A stretch of 64,000 bases of DNA. It comes from Gilvimarinus gilvus (lineage in GTDB: Bacteria; Pseudomonadota; Gammaproteobacteria; Pseudomonadales; Cellvibrionaceae). Shown here piece after piece: positions 17,861-26,005 of this stretch. The stretch spans positions 186,001-250,000 of the forward strand of contig NZ_JAULRU010000823.1 in assembly GCF_030518155.1 (NCBI RefSeq), written 5' to 3'. Every line of letters starts with the position of its first letter. Position 1 is the stretch's first letter. The notes beneath the pieces are model-generated. The model saw only the letters and a list, made by a program, of their open reading frames with translations, did not search any database and was not told where the DNA came from. The position numbers and the translations under genes were made by a program.

Positions 17861-18840
17861 GCCCTACTGTTCACCGGGCCGGCTATCTGTCCCAGCCAAG
17901 CGAACATTTGAGCCAGTACCGCAGCGCGCACCGGCGGTGACGATAAAATCAAGTCATGCATACCGCCTTCAATTTCAATAAGGCTAACAGTTTGCCCCAG
18001 GCCCGGGCCAAACCGGCGCATGTGCTCGACATTCAGGACCGCATCAGTACTCAACATGTCATCGCGCCAGCGTCCTAAACCTCGTATCGACTGCGCTGAG
18101 TGCATAACGAGTACCGGGCATTGGATATTGAGCCCCGCCTGCAATTCGCGCTGACCTGCAACAATCGCGTTCAACCACCCTAAATAAAGGGGAAACCCTT
18201 GTGCAGGTTTTATCGTCAGGTTGTAGTCCCATTCGCCGCGATAACCCTTATAAATGCTTTGCGCGTACAAGGACGGCTTACTGCGCGGGTAAGACGCGTG
18301 CGGAAATATACGACCGAGCCAAGCGACAAGCTTAATTCCCAATAACTCAATACCATCGGCGGGGAATTCGAAAAAGGGGCTGTTCAAACACAAACCGTCA
18401 ATCTGCTCGCGCTCAAGACCACGGTGGGCGTAAAGGCTGAGAATGAGCCCCCCGGTGGAGTGAGCATTAATTGTTAAAGTACCCGAGGTTTCCGCTTTAA
18501 TGGTGTTGATCGCCAAATCGATTTCGGCGAAATACTCATCAACCGTATCGCAGTAATTTGGCCTTTCATTTGCTGTAATCGAGCGCCCAAAACCATGCAA
18601 ATCAATCGCATAGAAAGCAAAACCGGCCTCAACAAAGGCGTGCGCCAGGTGCTCCTGAAAGAAATAGTCAGTCATACCGTGCACATATAAGATGGTATGT
18701 GTGGTCGACTTTGGGTTATTACTGGCCCGTATTAAAGTAGCGGTATGAGCCAAATCCTCCTGACCCACCTTGAGTGGCATGACCTCGAAATCTGTCAATT
18801 CGGTGTCTGCTGTCCATTGCTCTGTTTTAACTGCCTGCAC
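17857..18840 (-). CDS. alpha/beta hydrolase, monoglyceride lipase-like
   Basis: A 327-residue cytoplasmic alpha/beta hydrolase without signal peptide. The oxyanion strand is LYVHGMTDYF (about 51-60), followed by FYAIDLHGFGRS. The nucleophile is Ser128 in NAHSTGG, where the first glycine of the usual GxSxG is alanine. The likely acid and histidine are at VLVMHS...RGL and GGMHDLI near the C-terminus. It starts with GTG at 18840 behind AAAGGAG. Lysophospholipase or esterase activity is plausible but not shown. Confidence 0.82.
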   Translation of the reverse strand: MQAVKTEQWTADTELTDFEVMPLKVGQEDLAHTATLIRASNNPKSTTHTILYVHGMTDYFFQEHLAHAFVEAGFAFYAIDLHGFGRSITANERPNYCDTVDEYFAEIDLAINTIKAETSGTLTINAHSTGGLILSLYAHRGLEREQIDGLCLNSPFFEFPADGIELLGIKLVAWLGRIFPHASYPRSKPSLYAQSIYKGYRGEWDYNLTIKPAQGFPLYLGWLNAIVAGQRELQAGLNIQCPVLVMHSAQSIRGLGRWRDDMLSTDAVLNVEHMRRFGPGLGQTVSLIEIEGGMHDLILSSPPVRAAVLAQMFAWLGQIAGPVNSRA

Positions 18841-18869
18841 TGCTAGGCTCCTTTGTCTGATCAGAGAAA

Positions 18870-18925
18870 TTAACTGGCTGTTGAAAAACGCTGAGCATGC
18901 ATGGGGTTTTTCAACAGCCTGTTAA
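18870..18925. repeat. 56-bp near-perfect palindrome
   Basis: Arms 18870-18889 and 18906-18925 match at 19 of 20 positions (TTAAC, then GGCTGTTGAAAAAC, mirrored) around a 16-base centre. It sits between two divergent genes, so it cannot be their terminator. The right arm shares TTCAACAGCCTG with the inverted-repeat element at 46040-46169. It is most likely a MITE-like or REP-like mobile hairpin, or solo terminal repeats. Confidence 0.75.
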
Positions 18926-18979
18926 GTATAATAATAACGAAAGCTTTTCAATTTGATGGCTGCTACATCAGGATGACCT

Positions 18980-19690
18980 ATGCAAAGTTCACGTCCCGCG
19001 CTTATTTTTGGCGCTTTTTTACTTGTCGCTTTTGGCATACTTGGCTATTTCGGCAAAAGTGCTGCCATCGCGGTTAAAGAATACGAGCGCACAGTGACCG
19101 CAAAAGGCCTTGCCGAGCGCGAAATGTTTGCCAATATTGTCATATGGCCCATAAGCTTTACCCTCGCCAGTAATCAACTGTCTGAGCTTTATACCAACTT
19201 AGATCAAAGTAGCACACACATTCGAGACTTCTTGGCTGAACATGGTATAGCCAGCCGTGATATTACCACTAATGCTCCCGTTATCACGGATAAGTCTGCT
19301 CAATCTTACGGCGCTGACAGCGCACCGTTTCGCTATGTTGCCACCGCCGTTGTCACCGTATACAGCGAAGACTTGCAAACCGTGCGTAAGGCCATGGCAA
19401 ACACAAGTAATCTGGGTAAAAATGGTATTGTACTCACGGCCGGAAACTATGATGCTCGCACCGAGTATTTGTTTACCGGTCTCAATGACATAAAGCCTGC
19501 GATGATTGAAGAAGCTACGGTAAAAGCCCGCGAAGTTGCTAACAAGTTCGCCATCGACTCCGGCAGCCGTTTAGGAAAAATAAAACGGGCATCGCAAGGC
19601 CAGTTTTCTATCAGCGCGCGCGATGCAAACAACCCTCACATTAAGAAGGTTCGCGTTGTCTCGACTGTCGAATATTACTTAACGGATTGA
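18980..19690 (+). CDS. SIMPL-domain (DUF541) membrane-anchored protein
   Basis: A 236-residue protein with one N-terminal membrane segment (about 8-25) and a SIMPL domain (about 36-235), recognisable from VTAKGLAEREM near its start, the DITTNAPVITD stretch and the terminal VRVVSTVEYYLTD. SIMPL proteins are periplasmic, multimeric and of poorly known function; some relate to oxidative stress. It is followed by an MgtC family gene after seven bases, so the two are cotranscribed. Confidence 0.88.
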   Translation: MQSSRPALIFGAFLLVAFGILGYFGKSAAIAVKEYERTVTAKGLAEREMFANIVIWPISFTLASNQLSELYTNLDQSSTHIRDFLAEHGIASRDITTNAPVITDKSAQSYGADSAPFRYVATAVVTVYSEDLQTVRKAMANTSNLGKNGIVLTAGNYDARTEYLFTGLNDIKPAMIEEATVKAREVANKFAIDSGSRLGKIKRASQGQFSISARDANNPHIKKVRVVSTVEYYLTD

Positions 19691-19697
19691 ATAGCTG

Positions 19698-20141
19698 ATG
19701 GATTTTAACATTAACCCTCAAGAAGTACTTGAGCATCTTGTGCAAATGAGCATTGCTCTGTTACTGACCGCGCCCATGGCTTTTAATCGCGAACATGCAA
19801 CTCCCGGCGCGGGTTTGCGAACCTTTCCTTTGGTCGCTCTTGCTTCGTGCGCCTATATGCTTGTCGGCATGCAGGTTTACGACACTAGTGGTGCCGAAGC
19901 CAAAGTGATGTATGGAATCATCACCGGCATTGGTTTTATCGGCGGTGGCGCAATATTGAAAAACAACAATCATACGATGGGAACGGCCACCGCTGCCAGC
20001 ATTTGGAATACCGGCGCGATTGGCGTTTCGGTAGCGTATAATCGCTATGAAATTGCTCTGGTACTATCGCTGACCAATTTTTTTATACTGCAGTTCGCTA
20101 CACCACTTAAGCGCACCAACAAAGAAGAAAGTAGTGAATAA
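19698..20141 (+). CDS. MgtC/SapB family inner-membrane protein
   Basis: A 147-residue integral membrane protein with four hydrophobic segments. The family block ITGIGFIGGGAIL, followed by GTATAASIWNTGAIG, is clear. MgtC-type proteins affect magnesium adaptation and ATP synthase or phosphate signalling. This one lacks the long C-terminal cytoplasmic domain of Salmonella MgtC, so it is of the short SapB type. It is cotranscribed with the SIMPL gene. Confidence 0.9.
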   Translation: MDFNINPQEVLEHLVQMSIALLLTAPMAFNREHATPGAGLRTFPLVALASCAYMLVGMQVYDTSGAEAKVMYGIITGIGFIGGGAILKNNNHTMGTATAASIWNTGAIGVSVAYNRYEIALVLSLTNFFILQFATPLKRTNKEESSE

Positions 20142-20172
20142 TAGAGGCTTTCTCCGATACGATCCGCCCCTA

Positions 20173-21447
20173 TCATTGTGCATTGATTCGACTTTTTACT
20201 TCAATCCAGCGCGACATAAACTCTGTACTACGCGCGCTATGATACTGAAACATTCCGCCCAAAAAGTTATTGCGACGAAATCTCTCTAACGATTGCAATC
20301 GAGCGCAGACGATACTCATAAGTTCTTCGCTACGCATGGCAAAGTCGTACCGGCTGCATAACAGTGGCAAACACGCCTGTGATGCCAATAACCAATGCGA
20401 TTCATTTTGATAAATTTGGGCCGCAGCGTCGACAAACGACTCTTTAGTATCGGCTACAATTCCAGGCCAAGCACAATCGCCCGCCATAGATTCTGCGGCA
20501 ATGGAGGTTACGACACTTGGCGTGGAGGTTCGCATAGCATCAACAATTTTACCTTTTATACCTGCACCAAACCGTAAAGGCGCCAATAAAACCTTCGCAT
20601 TTTCCACTACTTGCAACGCATCATCAGCCCAACCTTTCACTAAAAAGCGCTCTTTCGGATTGGTGAGCTGAGTTGCCTTCTTAGGCGGATACGCGCCGTA
20701 AATATGCAATTGCGCAGATGGACACCGGCGACGCAACAACGGCCATAGATCCTGCTTTAACCAAAGCACAGCATCCCAGTTGGGCGCATGACGGAAATTA
20801 CCGATAGAAACAAAGTGCTCTCTTTCTGCAAAGGTCGGGGTAGAGCGCGCAGAACACTCAACCATAAATGGCACGTGCAGTAACAAGGATGCAGGTACGG
20901 AGAAAAACCGGGTAAGCAAATCGATTTCAAATTCAGAAATCATCAACGATAGATCACAGCGAAATATAGCCGCAACTTCTCGCATGACTAACTCATCTTC
21001 GCGCATTACCTGAAAAATTTCTTGGCTCTGCGCTAATACTGGCCCACATTCTTGATTATTTTTTTGAGCCTTCTTAAGTATTTTTTCACGCGCATAGCGC
21101 AGGCTGTGCAAATCTTCAGTATCTAGTATGCGCATTGCGCCTGAGCAAGATTCCGCTACACGCCAGCCAAATTGCTCCTCCGTGACAAACCGATCAAAGA
21201 TAACGAGTTCAGGCTCTAAAGTTGCCACAAATTGATTAAAGCTAGAACTATTAAGCTCAATGGTATGCGCCGTGACCTGCATGGCGCCTAAATCAATCTG
21301 ATGCTCAGTTGGCGCAGCAGCGCAAGCGAAGTGCACTTCGAGTCCTCTACTCTGAAGCGCCTTAATCAGTTGAACTATACGGGCACCCGCTGCCGATGAG
21401 TTCGGCTCAGGCCAAACGTACCCCAATATTAAGGCTATCGAATTCAA
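20173..21447 (-). CDS. GT4-type glycosyltransferase
   Basis: A 424-residue cytoplasmic glycosyltransferase with a GT-B layout. The N-terminal half has SAAGARIVQLIKALQSRG (acceptor side) and the C-terminal half has the donor-site pattern LLAPLRFGAGIKGKIVDAM. The sugar donor and acceptor are unknown. The open frame starts with TTG at 21447 with a weak ribosome site; no ATG occurs until after residue 50, so TTG is accepted. It stands alone, without other polysaccharide genes. Confidence 0.82.
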   Translation of the reverse strand: MNSIALILGYVWPEPNSSAAGARIVQLIKALQSRGLEVHFACAAAPTEHQIDLGAMQVTAHTIELNSSSFNQFVATLEPELVIFDRFVTEEQFGWRVAESCSGAMRILDTEDLHSLRYAREKILKKAQKNNQECGPVLAQSQEIFQVMREDELVMREVAAIFRCDLSLMISEFEIDLLTRFFSVPASLLLHVPFMVECSARSTPTFAEREHFVSIGNFRHAPNWDAVLWLKQDLWPLLRRRCPSAQLHIYGAYPPKKATQLTNPKERFLVKGWADDALQVVENAKVLLAPLRFGAGIKGKIVDAMRTSTPSVVTSIAAESMAGDCAWPGIVADTKESFVDAAAQIYQNESHWLLASQACLPLLCSRYDFAMRSEELMSIVCARLQSLERFRRNNFLGGMFQYHSARSTEFMSRWIEVKSRINAQ

Positions 21448-21502
21448 TACAGGCTCGCTGTCAGAAATTAAAGGTGAACGTCAGATTACGCAAGTGTTCG
21501 GA

Positions 21503-21805
21503 CTACTCGGGGTCGTCCTCAACTTTCATATAGACTTTGTAATTTTCTCTGTAATCTTCCAGGTTATCGCTCAGTACATCGCGAAACTGGTTGGTAAGAT
21601 ATTTACCAGCCGCCTCCATTTCTTCGGTATATTCTTTTCGGTCTACCGATGAACTGGCCACCAGAAAAGCACTGTAACGGCCCAGAGCCTGTAGCATGGC
21701 AGCACTAACCAGACTGGGGTCGGCACGGTCGGTTAGTTTGTTGGCATGATCAATAAATGAGTCCACCAAATCCCAAAACAGTGTTTCATTCTCTGGGTTA
21801 TTCAT
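21503..21805 (-). CDS. DUF3144 family protein
   Basis: A 100-residue soluble protein that fits the DUF3144 pattern: FWDLVDSFIDHAN at the start, SAAMLQALGRYSAFLVA in the middle, and LTNQFRDVLSDNLEDYREN near the end. Function unknown; it is probably all-helical and cytoplasmic. The start was set at the ATG at 21805; a GTG five codons upstream (21820) is also possible. Confidence 0.75.
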   Translation of the reverse strand: MNNPENETLFWDLVDSFIDHANKLTDRADPSLVSAAMLQALGRYSAFLVASSSVDRKEYTEEMEAAGKYLTNQFRDVLSDNLEDYRENYKVYMKVEDDPE

Positions 21806-21845
21806 AGCTAAAAATCTCACAAAGTATGCAGGTAAGCTGTATTGA

Positions 21846-22250
21846 CTAGTTTAAGAACGTCATTCGACGAATTAAACCGTTTTTGAATTCATAGATTTTG
21901 ACCACGGCCACGTTCTGCCTTTGGCCATTAACCTTAAACGTGGCCAACTCATGAGTAATGACTTTATTGTTAATTTCGATGGTATTGAGTATTTCAGAGG
22001 TCGGGGATCGAGCCGAAAAGTTATCAGTCGTGGTGTCAATTAAAGATAGCCTACCCGCGGTAAGCGGTGTATCCGGGTAATTATACACCTCAATATCCGG
22101 ATGAAAGTAGCTGGCATATTTCTCCACGTCATGTTCATTATACGCCGCGGCTTGACTTTCCACCACGGCAATATTTTGCGCCCAGCCAGAAAGGGCTGTC
22201 ATTAGCAACCCACCTAACAAAATGATTCTTAACACCCGCGCCTCCAACAT
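21846..22250 (-). CDS. secreted NTF2/SnoaL-like protein
   Basis: A 134-residue protein with a signal peptide (about 1-24, ending SGWAQ) and an NTF2-like fold: AAYNEHDVEKYASYFHPDIEVY is the typical first helix and strand, and VVKIYEFKNGLIRRM the last strands. Such periplasmic cone-shaped proteins may bind small ligands; no catalytic residue is identifiable. A GTG at 22235 behind GGAGG is an alternative start giving a shorter signal peptide. It resembles in type, not in sequence, the protein at 61373. Confidence 0.72.
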   Translation of the reverse strand: MLEARVLRIILLGGLLMTALSGWAQNIAVVESQAAAYNEHDVEKYASYFHPDIEVYNYPDTPLTAGRLSLIDTTTDNFSARSPTSEILNTIEINNKVITHELATFKVNGQRQNVAVVKIYEFKNGLIRRMTFLN

Positions 22251-22286
22251 TTGCCAGCTCGTACATTATACGCGGGTTATTGTAGC

Positions 22287-22475
22287 TTAAAAATCACGCT
22301 TCTTGTCGAGAATAACCAGTACTAGTGTCGCAATTGGACCCAGCAAAATTGACAGTAAAAACCACGCCAACCCACTGCGGTTTTTGCCTTGAGCTATGCC
22401 CGCATTGATTAATGTCAAGGTACCCCACCCCACCACATAGCCACTTGACTGGGCCAAAAAATCCACTTCATTCAT
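22287..22475 (-). CDS. small membrane protein
   Basis: A 62-residue protein of unknown function with one or two hydrophobic segments: about 14-28 (weak) and 34-56 (SGLAWFLLSILLGPIATLV), followed by a charged DKKRDF tail. The pattern NRSGLAWFLLSILLGP is common in small bacterial inner-membrane proteins. A ribosome site (CAGGAGACT) lies before the ATG. Confidence 0.65.
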   Translation of the reverse strand: MNEVDFLAQSSGYVVGWGTLTLINAGIAQGKNRSGLAWFLLSILLGPIATLVLVILDKKRDF

Positions 22476-22539
22476 GTTATCTAGTCTCCTGGGTTACGCC
22501 GACTTCCGCCCATCACTAATGCCGACCTATGAATCAGTG

Positions 22540-23301
22540 CTACTCCATTTGCATGGGCTGCACAGTGCGCTGCAGACTGTGCTCGTATCGCTCACCAGCA
22601 CCATGACTCAAGTGAAAATAGTCCTCACTGGCTGTAATTAGCTGGCCATTCACAACCTGATAATGCTGTTTTGATTCTGTTTCTATATGAAAGCGAATAA
22701 AGATAAAAACGCGCCCAGATGCATCAACCCGGCTGCGCGAGGCCAATGGTGTGCCGTTTTGATCAACCCACACCGAGTAAATCCCCTGAAACGATTTGAT
22801 GTATTTACGCTGTCCTTTACTTAAACGACTTTCCGGCAAACGAAAGTCCAGCCGTCGCGCCTGCTTATCGTTGTATGTATCCTGATAAGCAGCAATGTTT
22901 TCTGCTTCTGCCATTACTCGCTGCATTTGCTCCGCAGCATTGATCGCTGAGCGCAAAGGCAAAAGCGTCAGTTCCCGCACACCATCTATGGCTGGCGTAG
23001 GTGCATCTTTGTTGCTCAGTCGCGCCTGCTCCTCGCTCGCCATTGTCGCCAGAAGTGCTGCTGAATAGACTACACTAAGATTTTCACCATCATCATACAC
23101 CTGCACACCAGCCTCGCCCCGACGGACAATTTGATCATCTCCCTTGCCATTTAACTGCTTGGTCATTACCGACACCAAATAGTTCGCTTCACGAGGTTGA
23201 CTAAGGTCAAGCAGCTCGGCTTGCAACTGCGCCAACGGATCAGCAATCGCGTTGGCGCAGGCCATCCCCAAGACAACACTAAACCATACATATATCTTCA
23301 T
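22540..23301 (-). CDS. exported protein of unknown function, last gene of YtrA-type operon
   Basis: A 253-residue protein with a Sec signal peptide (about 1-20, ending ANAIA). I do not recognise the rest. It is mostly helical in the middle (MQRVMAEAENIAAYQ) with strand-rich ends (VDASGRVFIFIRFHIE). Its start overlaps the stop of the 112-residue gene by four bases, so it belongs to the operon of the GntR repressor and ABC transporter. A periplasmic partner of the transporter is the natural inference. Confidence 0.7.
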   Translation of the reverse strand: MKIYVWFSVVLGMACANAIADPLAQLQAELLDLSQPREANYLVSVMTKQLNGKGDDQIVRRGEAGVQVYDDGENLSVVYSAALLATMASEEQARLSNKDAPTPAIDGVRELTLLPLRSAINAAEQMQRVMAEAENIAAYQDTYNDKQARRLDFRLPESRLSKGQRKYIKSFQGIYSVWVDQNGTPLASRSRVDASGRVFIFIRFHIETESKQHYQVVNGQLITASEDYFHLSHGAGERYEHSLQRTVQPMQME

Positions 23302-23636
23302 GGTCGCCGCACTTCTTGTATACCCACTATCAATACCGTCACACTAAGTATGAGGCTAAACAGCGCACCATAGTGCAGAAAACCATTGGCAACAGAGCGC
23401 AACTCGGATGTTTGCGTCGTTACATCTGAATGCGAAAAGCTGATCTGATTAACAACCTGTGCCCCCCAATGCCTTATGCTGCGCAATCTATCACTGGGCC
23501 AATCTGTGTCACTCCAGACCCAGGACGTGGGGTAAACACTTTGCACCAGCTCGTGGGCAACTTTAGGCCAATGCGTTTCGGCTCGCGCACTGGCAACGAG
23601 CAACAAAAGAAAACTGAGCATTATCAAACGTTTCAT
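23298..23636 (-). CDS. small envelope protein with C-terminal membrane anchor, YtrA-type operon
   Basis: A 112-residue protein with a signal peptide (1-19, ending ARA) and a C-terminal membrane segment (about 88-107), leaving a periplasmic domain of roughly 65 residues rich in Trp and Ser. I do not recognise it. It lies 8 bases after the permease and overlaps the next gene by four bases. With that gene it forms a pair that may be specific to this ABC system. Confidence 0.68.
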   Translation of the reverse strand: MKRLIMLSFLLLLVASARAETHWPKVAHELVQSVYPTSWVWSDTDWPSDRLRSIRHWGAQVVNQISFSHSDVTTQTSELRSVANGFLHYGALFSLILSVTVLIVGIQEVRRP

Positions 23637-23644
23637 TTCGAGCC

Positions 23645-24574
23645 CTAGATCTCAAAACGCCGGTCGCGCAGCCATACAGCTGCAAATACACAAAGCGCGC
23701 TAATGGCCAGCCCTATATAGAGCCCTGGCGCCGCAAGTAATCGCCACGCATTTGACCGCAACTCCAGTGACTCCAGCGGCACAAAACTCACCTGCCCCAC
23801 GATCTCTAAGCCACCAAAATAGCCGCGCAAGGTATCCGCTAGGTAATGAGTTCCAAAAATCCATTTCTCCAATACCCATAAAAACATCAACACCGCACCA
23901 AGCAGGCCCAGAGGGGATTTACGAGCGAGCGCAGAGAACGTCAATATAATTGCGTACATAGGTAGCGCCCACAATGCTGTAAGCACAAGGCCAACAGCAC
24001 TTAGTGCAAGCGTGCTAAAAAAAGATATTTGTTGCCAGATCACCTGAGGGTCCGCACCCAATACCACTTTAGCAAACGCCCCTGCTATGATGGTATATGC
24101 CACCACAGTAGCAAGCGCGAACAACCAGTAGGCCAGGGGCAGCAAAAACACCGCAACCACTAATTTAGTCGACACCACCTGCCATTCGGACAAAGGCAAG
24201 GATTTAAAGAACAACACACTGCGATCTTTGCGATCGGTTACCAATGCACTAAGCGAATAATTGATGGTGTTAAACAGGCAGCCAATACCAAACAAAATGT
24301 AGATGATGTACTGACCATGGGAGATTTTCTCAACTACGGTCTGCGGCGTTGCGTCTTCTCCCTGCTTGTCGCTGCCAATTTCCGAATGCAAACTCCAACT
24401 CCATTGCTCAGAATTTGACTGCAGATCCCAATCGGCTACAACGCCATTTTGCAATGAGTAAAAAGAAATTGCCGACAAAAATATAATGAGAACAAAAAGC
24501 ACGATAGGCGCTTTATAGAATATGCCTGGGCTCTCCCAAACTTCACGCTTAAACTGAGTAATAATGCTATTCAT
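23645..24574 (-). CDS. ABC-2 type transporter permease
   Basis: A 309-residue permease with about six membrane segments (around 20-40, 97-113, 137-160, 180-205, 220-240, 280-300) and a large first periplasmic loop (about 41-90). It fits ABC-2 permeases of the YtrC/ABC-2 membrane group found next to YtrA-type GntR repressors. It overlaps the ATPase gene by four bases. Export of a lipid-like or antibiotic-like compound is typical of the type; the substrate is unknown. Confidence 0.82.
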   Translation of the reverse strand: MNSIITQFKREVWESPGIFYKAPIVLFVLIIFLSAISFYSLQNGVVADWDLQSNSEQWSWSLHSEIGSDKQGEDATPQTVVEKISHGQYIIYILFGIGCLFNTINYSLSALVTDRKDRSVLFFKSLPLSEWQVVSTKLVVAVFLLPLAYWLFALATVVAYTIIAGAFAKVVLGADPQVIWQQISFFSTLALSAVGLVLTALWALPMYAIILTFSALARKSPLGLLGAVLMFLWVLEKWIFGTHYLADTLRGYFGGLEIVGQVSFVPLESLELRSNAWRLLAAPGLYIGLAISALCVFAAVWLRDRRFEI

Positions 24575-25446
24575 GAGTGTTTCTCCGCTGCGCCACCAAC
24601 GCCTGTGACCTTGGCGACAAATACCTCAGCCAAACTTGCCATTGACACTTCGCCCAAGGCCATCAATTCGTCTACACTGCGTCCTTCAAAAATAAACTCT
24701 CGCCCAGCCAAAGCCCGGCTCTCCATAATGGGGTGCAGCGACCGCGCCTGTTGTTGGGTGTCTTGCCCGGCAATTAGCTTTAAAAACCGGCCCTCAAAAG
24801 ACTCCAGCGTTTGATCAAGCACAATCTCGCCATCGTGAATAAACAACACATCGGTAAGCAGGTGTTCAATTTCTTCCACTTGGTGTGTGGTGATTATGAT
24901 GGTGCGGTCCTGGTCATAGAAGTCATTGAGCAGAGCATCGTAAAAGCGGCGGCGATAGACGATGTCCAAACCCAACGTGGGCTCATCGAGCACAAGCAAT
25001 TTGGCATCAATCGCCATAACCAGCGCCAAGTGCAACTGCGTAACCATCCCCTTAGACAGCTGGCGCACCTTAGCTGAGTGTCTAATTTTGGTGTCGGCTA
25101 GAAATTTTTCCGCCCGCTGGCGACTGAATTTAGGGTGAATACCAGCGACATACTCCAGCAACTGCTCGACGCTTATCCAGCGCGGCAAGGTAGCGGTGTC
25201 GGCAATAAAACAAACATCTTCCAGCATCGCTGCCCGCTCTTTGCGCGGGTCACGCCCCATCACCGAAATATCACCAGCGGCAACACTTAAACCCAATAGC
25301 GCCTGTAATAAGGTTGTTTTGCCCGCACCATTGGGGCCAACAAGACCCACAATTTTGCCAGCTGGAATATCGAGGTTAATTCCCCGCAATATCTGGTGCC
25401 GACCGAAACGTTTGTTTATATTCTTTGCAGTTACTATTGCCGTCAT
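24571..25446 (-). CDS. ABC transporter ATP-binding protein
   Basis: A 291-residue ATPase with Walker A GPNGAGKTT at 37-45, signature QLSKGM, Walker B LLVLDEPTLGLD and the switch His in TTHQVEEIE. The signature LSKGM instead of LSGGQ is common in the YtrB/CcmA-like group. An extra C-terminal 70 residues follow the core. It starts two bases after the repressor gene and overlaps the permease by four bases. Confidence 0.92.
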   Translation of the reverse strand: MTAIVTAKNINKRFGRHQILRGINLDIPAGKIVGLVGPNGAGKTTLLQALLGLSVAAGDISVMGRDPRKERAAMLEDVCFIADTATLPRWISVEQLLEYVAGIHPKFSRQRAEKFLADTKIRHSAKVRQLSKGMVTQLHLALVMAIDAKLLVLDEPTLGLDIVYRRRFYDALLNDFYDQDRTIIITTHQVEEIEHLLTDVLFIHDGEIVLDQTLESFEGRFLKLIAGQDTQQQARSLHPIMESRALAGREFIFEGRSVDELMALGEVSMASLAEVFVAKVTGVGGAAEKHS

Positions 25447-25448
25447 TG

Positions 25449-25811
25449 CTATTGTTCCTCCCTTGCCTTTTGCAGCGCCTGCACCAGCGCGTCAAGCCCG
25501 ATCCCCAAAGCTGCCGCCCGCTCCACCAACGCAGGCAGCGATTGAATAAATTGTTCGCGTTCGCGCTCGAGTAAATGCTCCCGAGCCCCCTCCAACACGT
25601 ACATTCCTACACCGCGCCGTTTCTCAACTAAGCCTTCATCTACCAGTGCCTGATAGGCCTTTGCGACGGTTAAATGATTGATTTTAAAGTCGGCCGACAC
25701 CTGACGAACCGAGGGCAAACCTTCGCCGGCGGCCAGCTGGCCGCACATGATTAAATCAATCATGCGCCCGTATAGCTGTCGGTAAATCGGCTGATCATCT
25801 CGCCACTGCAT
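25449..25811 (-). CDS. GntR-family repressor, YtrA subfamily
   Basis: A 120-residue regulator: a winged helix at about 7-75 (DLIMCGQLAAGEGLPSVRQ, then INHLTVAKAYQALVDEGLVE) and only a short helical dimerisation tail, which is the mark of the YtrA subfamily. These repressors sit first in ABC transporter operons and respond to cell-wall-active compounds in known cases. A palindrome in its own promoter (25848-25867) is a likely operator. Confidence 0.9.
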   Translation of the reverse strand: MQWRDDQPIYRQLYGRMIDLIMCGQLAAGEGLPSVRQVSADFKINHLTVAKAYQALVDEGLVEKRRGVGMYVLEGAREHLLEREREQFIQSLPALVERAAALGIGLDALVQALQKAREEQ

Positions 25812-25847
25812 GCTGTTACGTCTCTCACATTCGATGAATTGCTCTAG

Positions 25848-25867
25848 TGATATATATAACTATATCA
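25848..25867 (-). promoter_or_regulatory. candidate operator of the YtrA-type repressor
   Basis: TGATATA (25848-25854) and TATATCA (25861-25867) are perfect inverted repeats six bases apart, 37 bases upstream of the repressor start, in an A+T-rich stretch that could also hold the -10 element. Position and symmetry suit autoregulation; no experiment supports it. Confidence 0.5.
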
Positions 25868-26005
25868 GCATATCGGAGTTTGGCAAACCCCTACGGAATT
25901 TGCTACAGACACAGAAACCCGACGAATTCAAGACTGTACTCACCGGCGGAATTGCGCATAATGCTTCGACTTCAGCACTATGAAAGCGGTTAAAGAGACA
26001 ACATC

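Noticed and set aside
18870-18925. Transcription terminator
   Set aside because: It lies between divergent genes, where no transcript should end.
21846-22250. Duplicate of the NTF2-like gene at 61373
   Set aside because: Both have the same fold type but little sequence in common; not a recent duplication.
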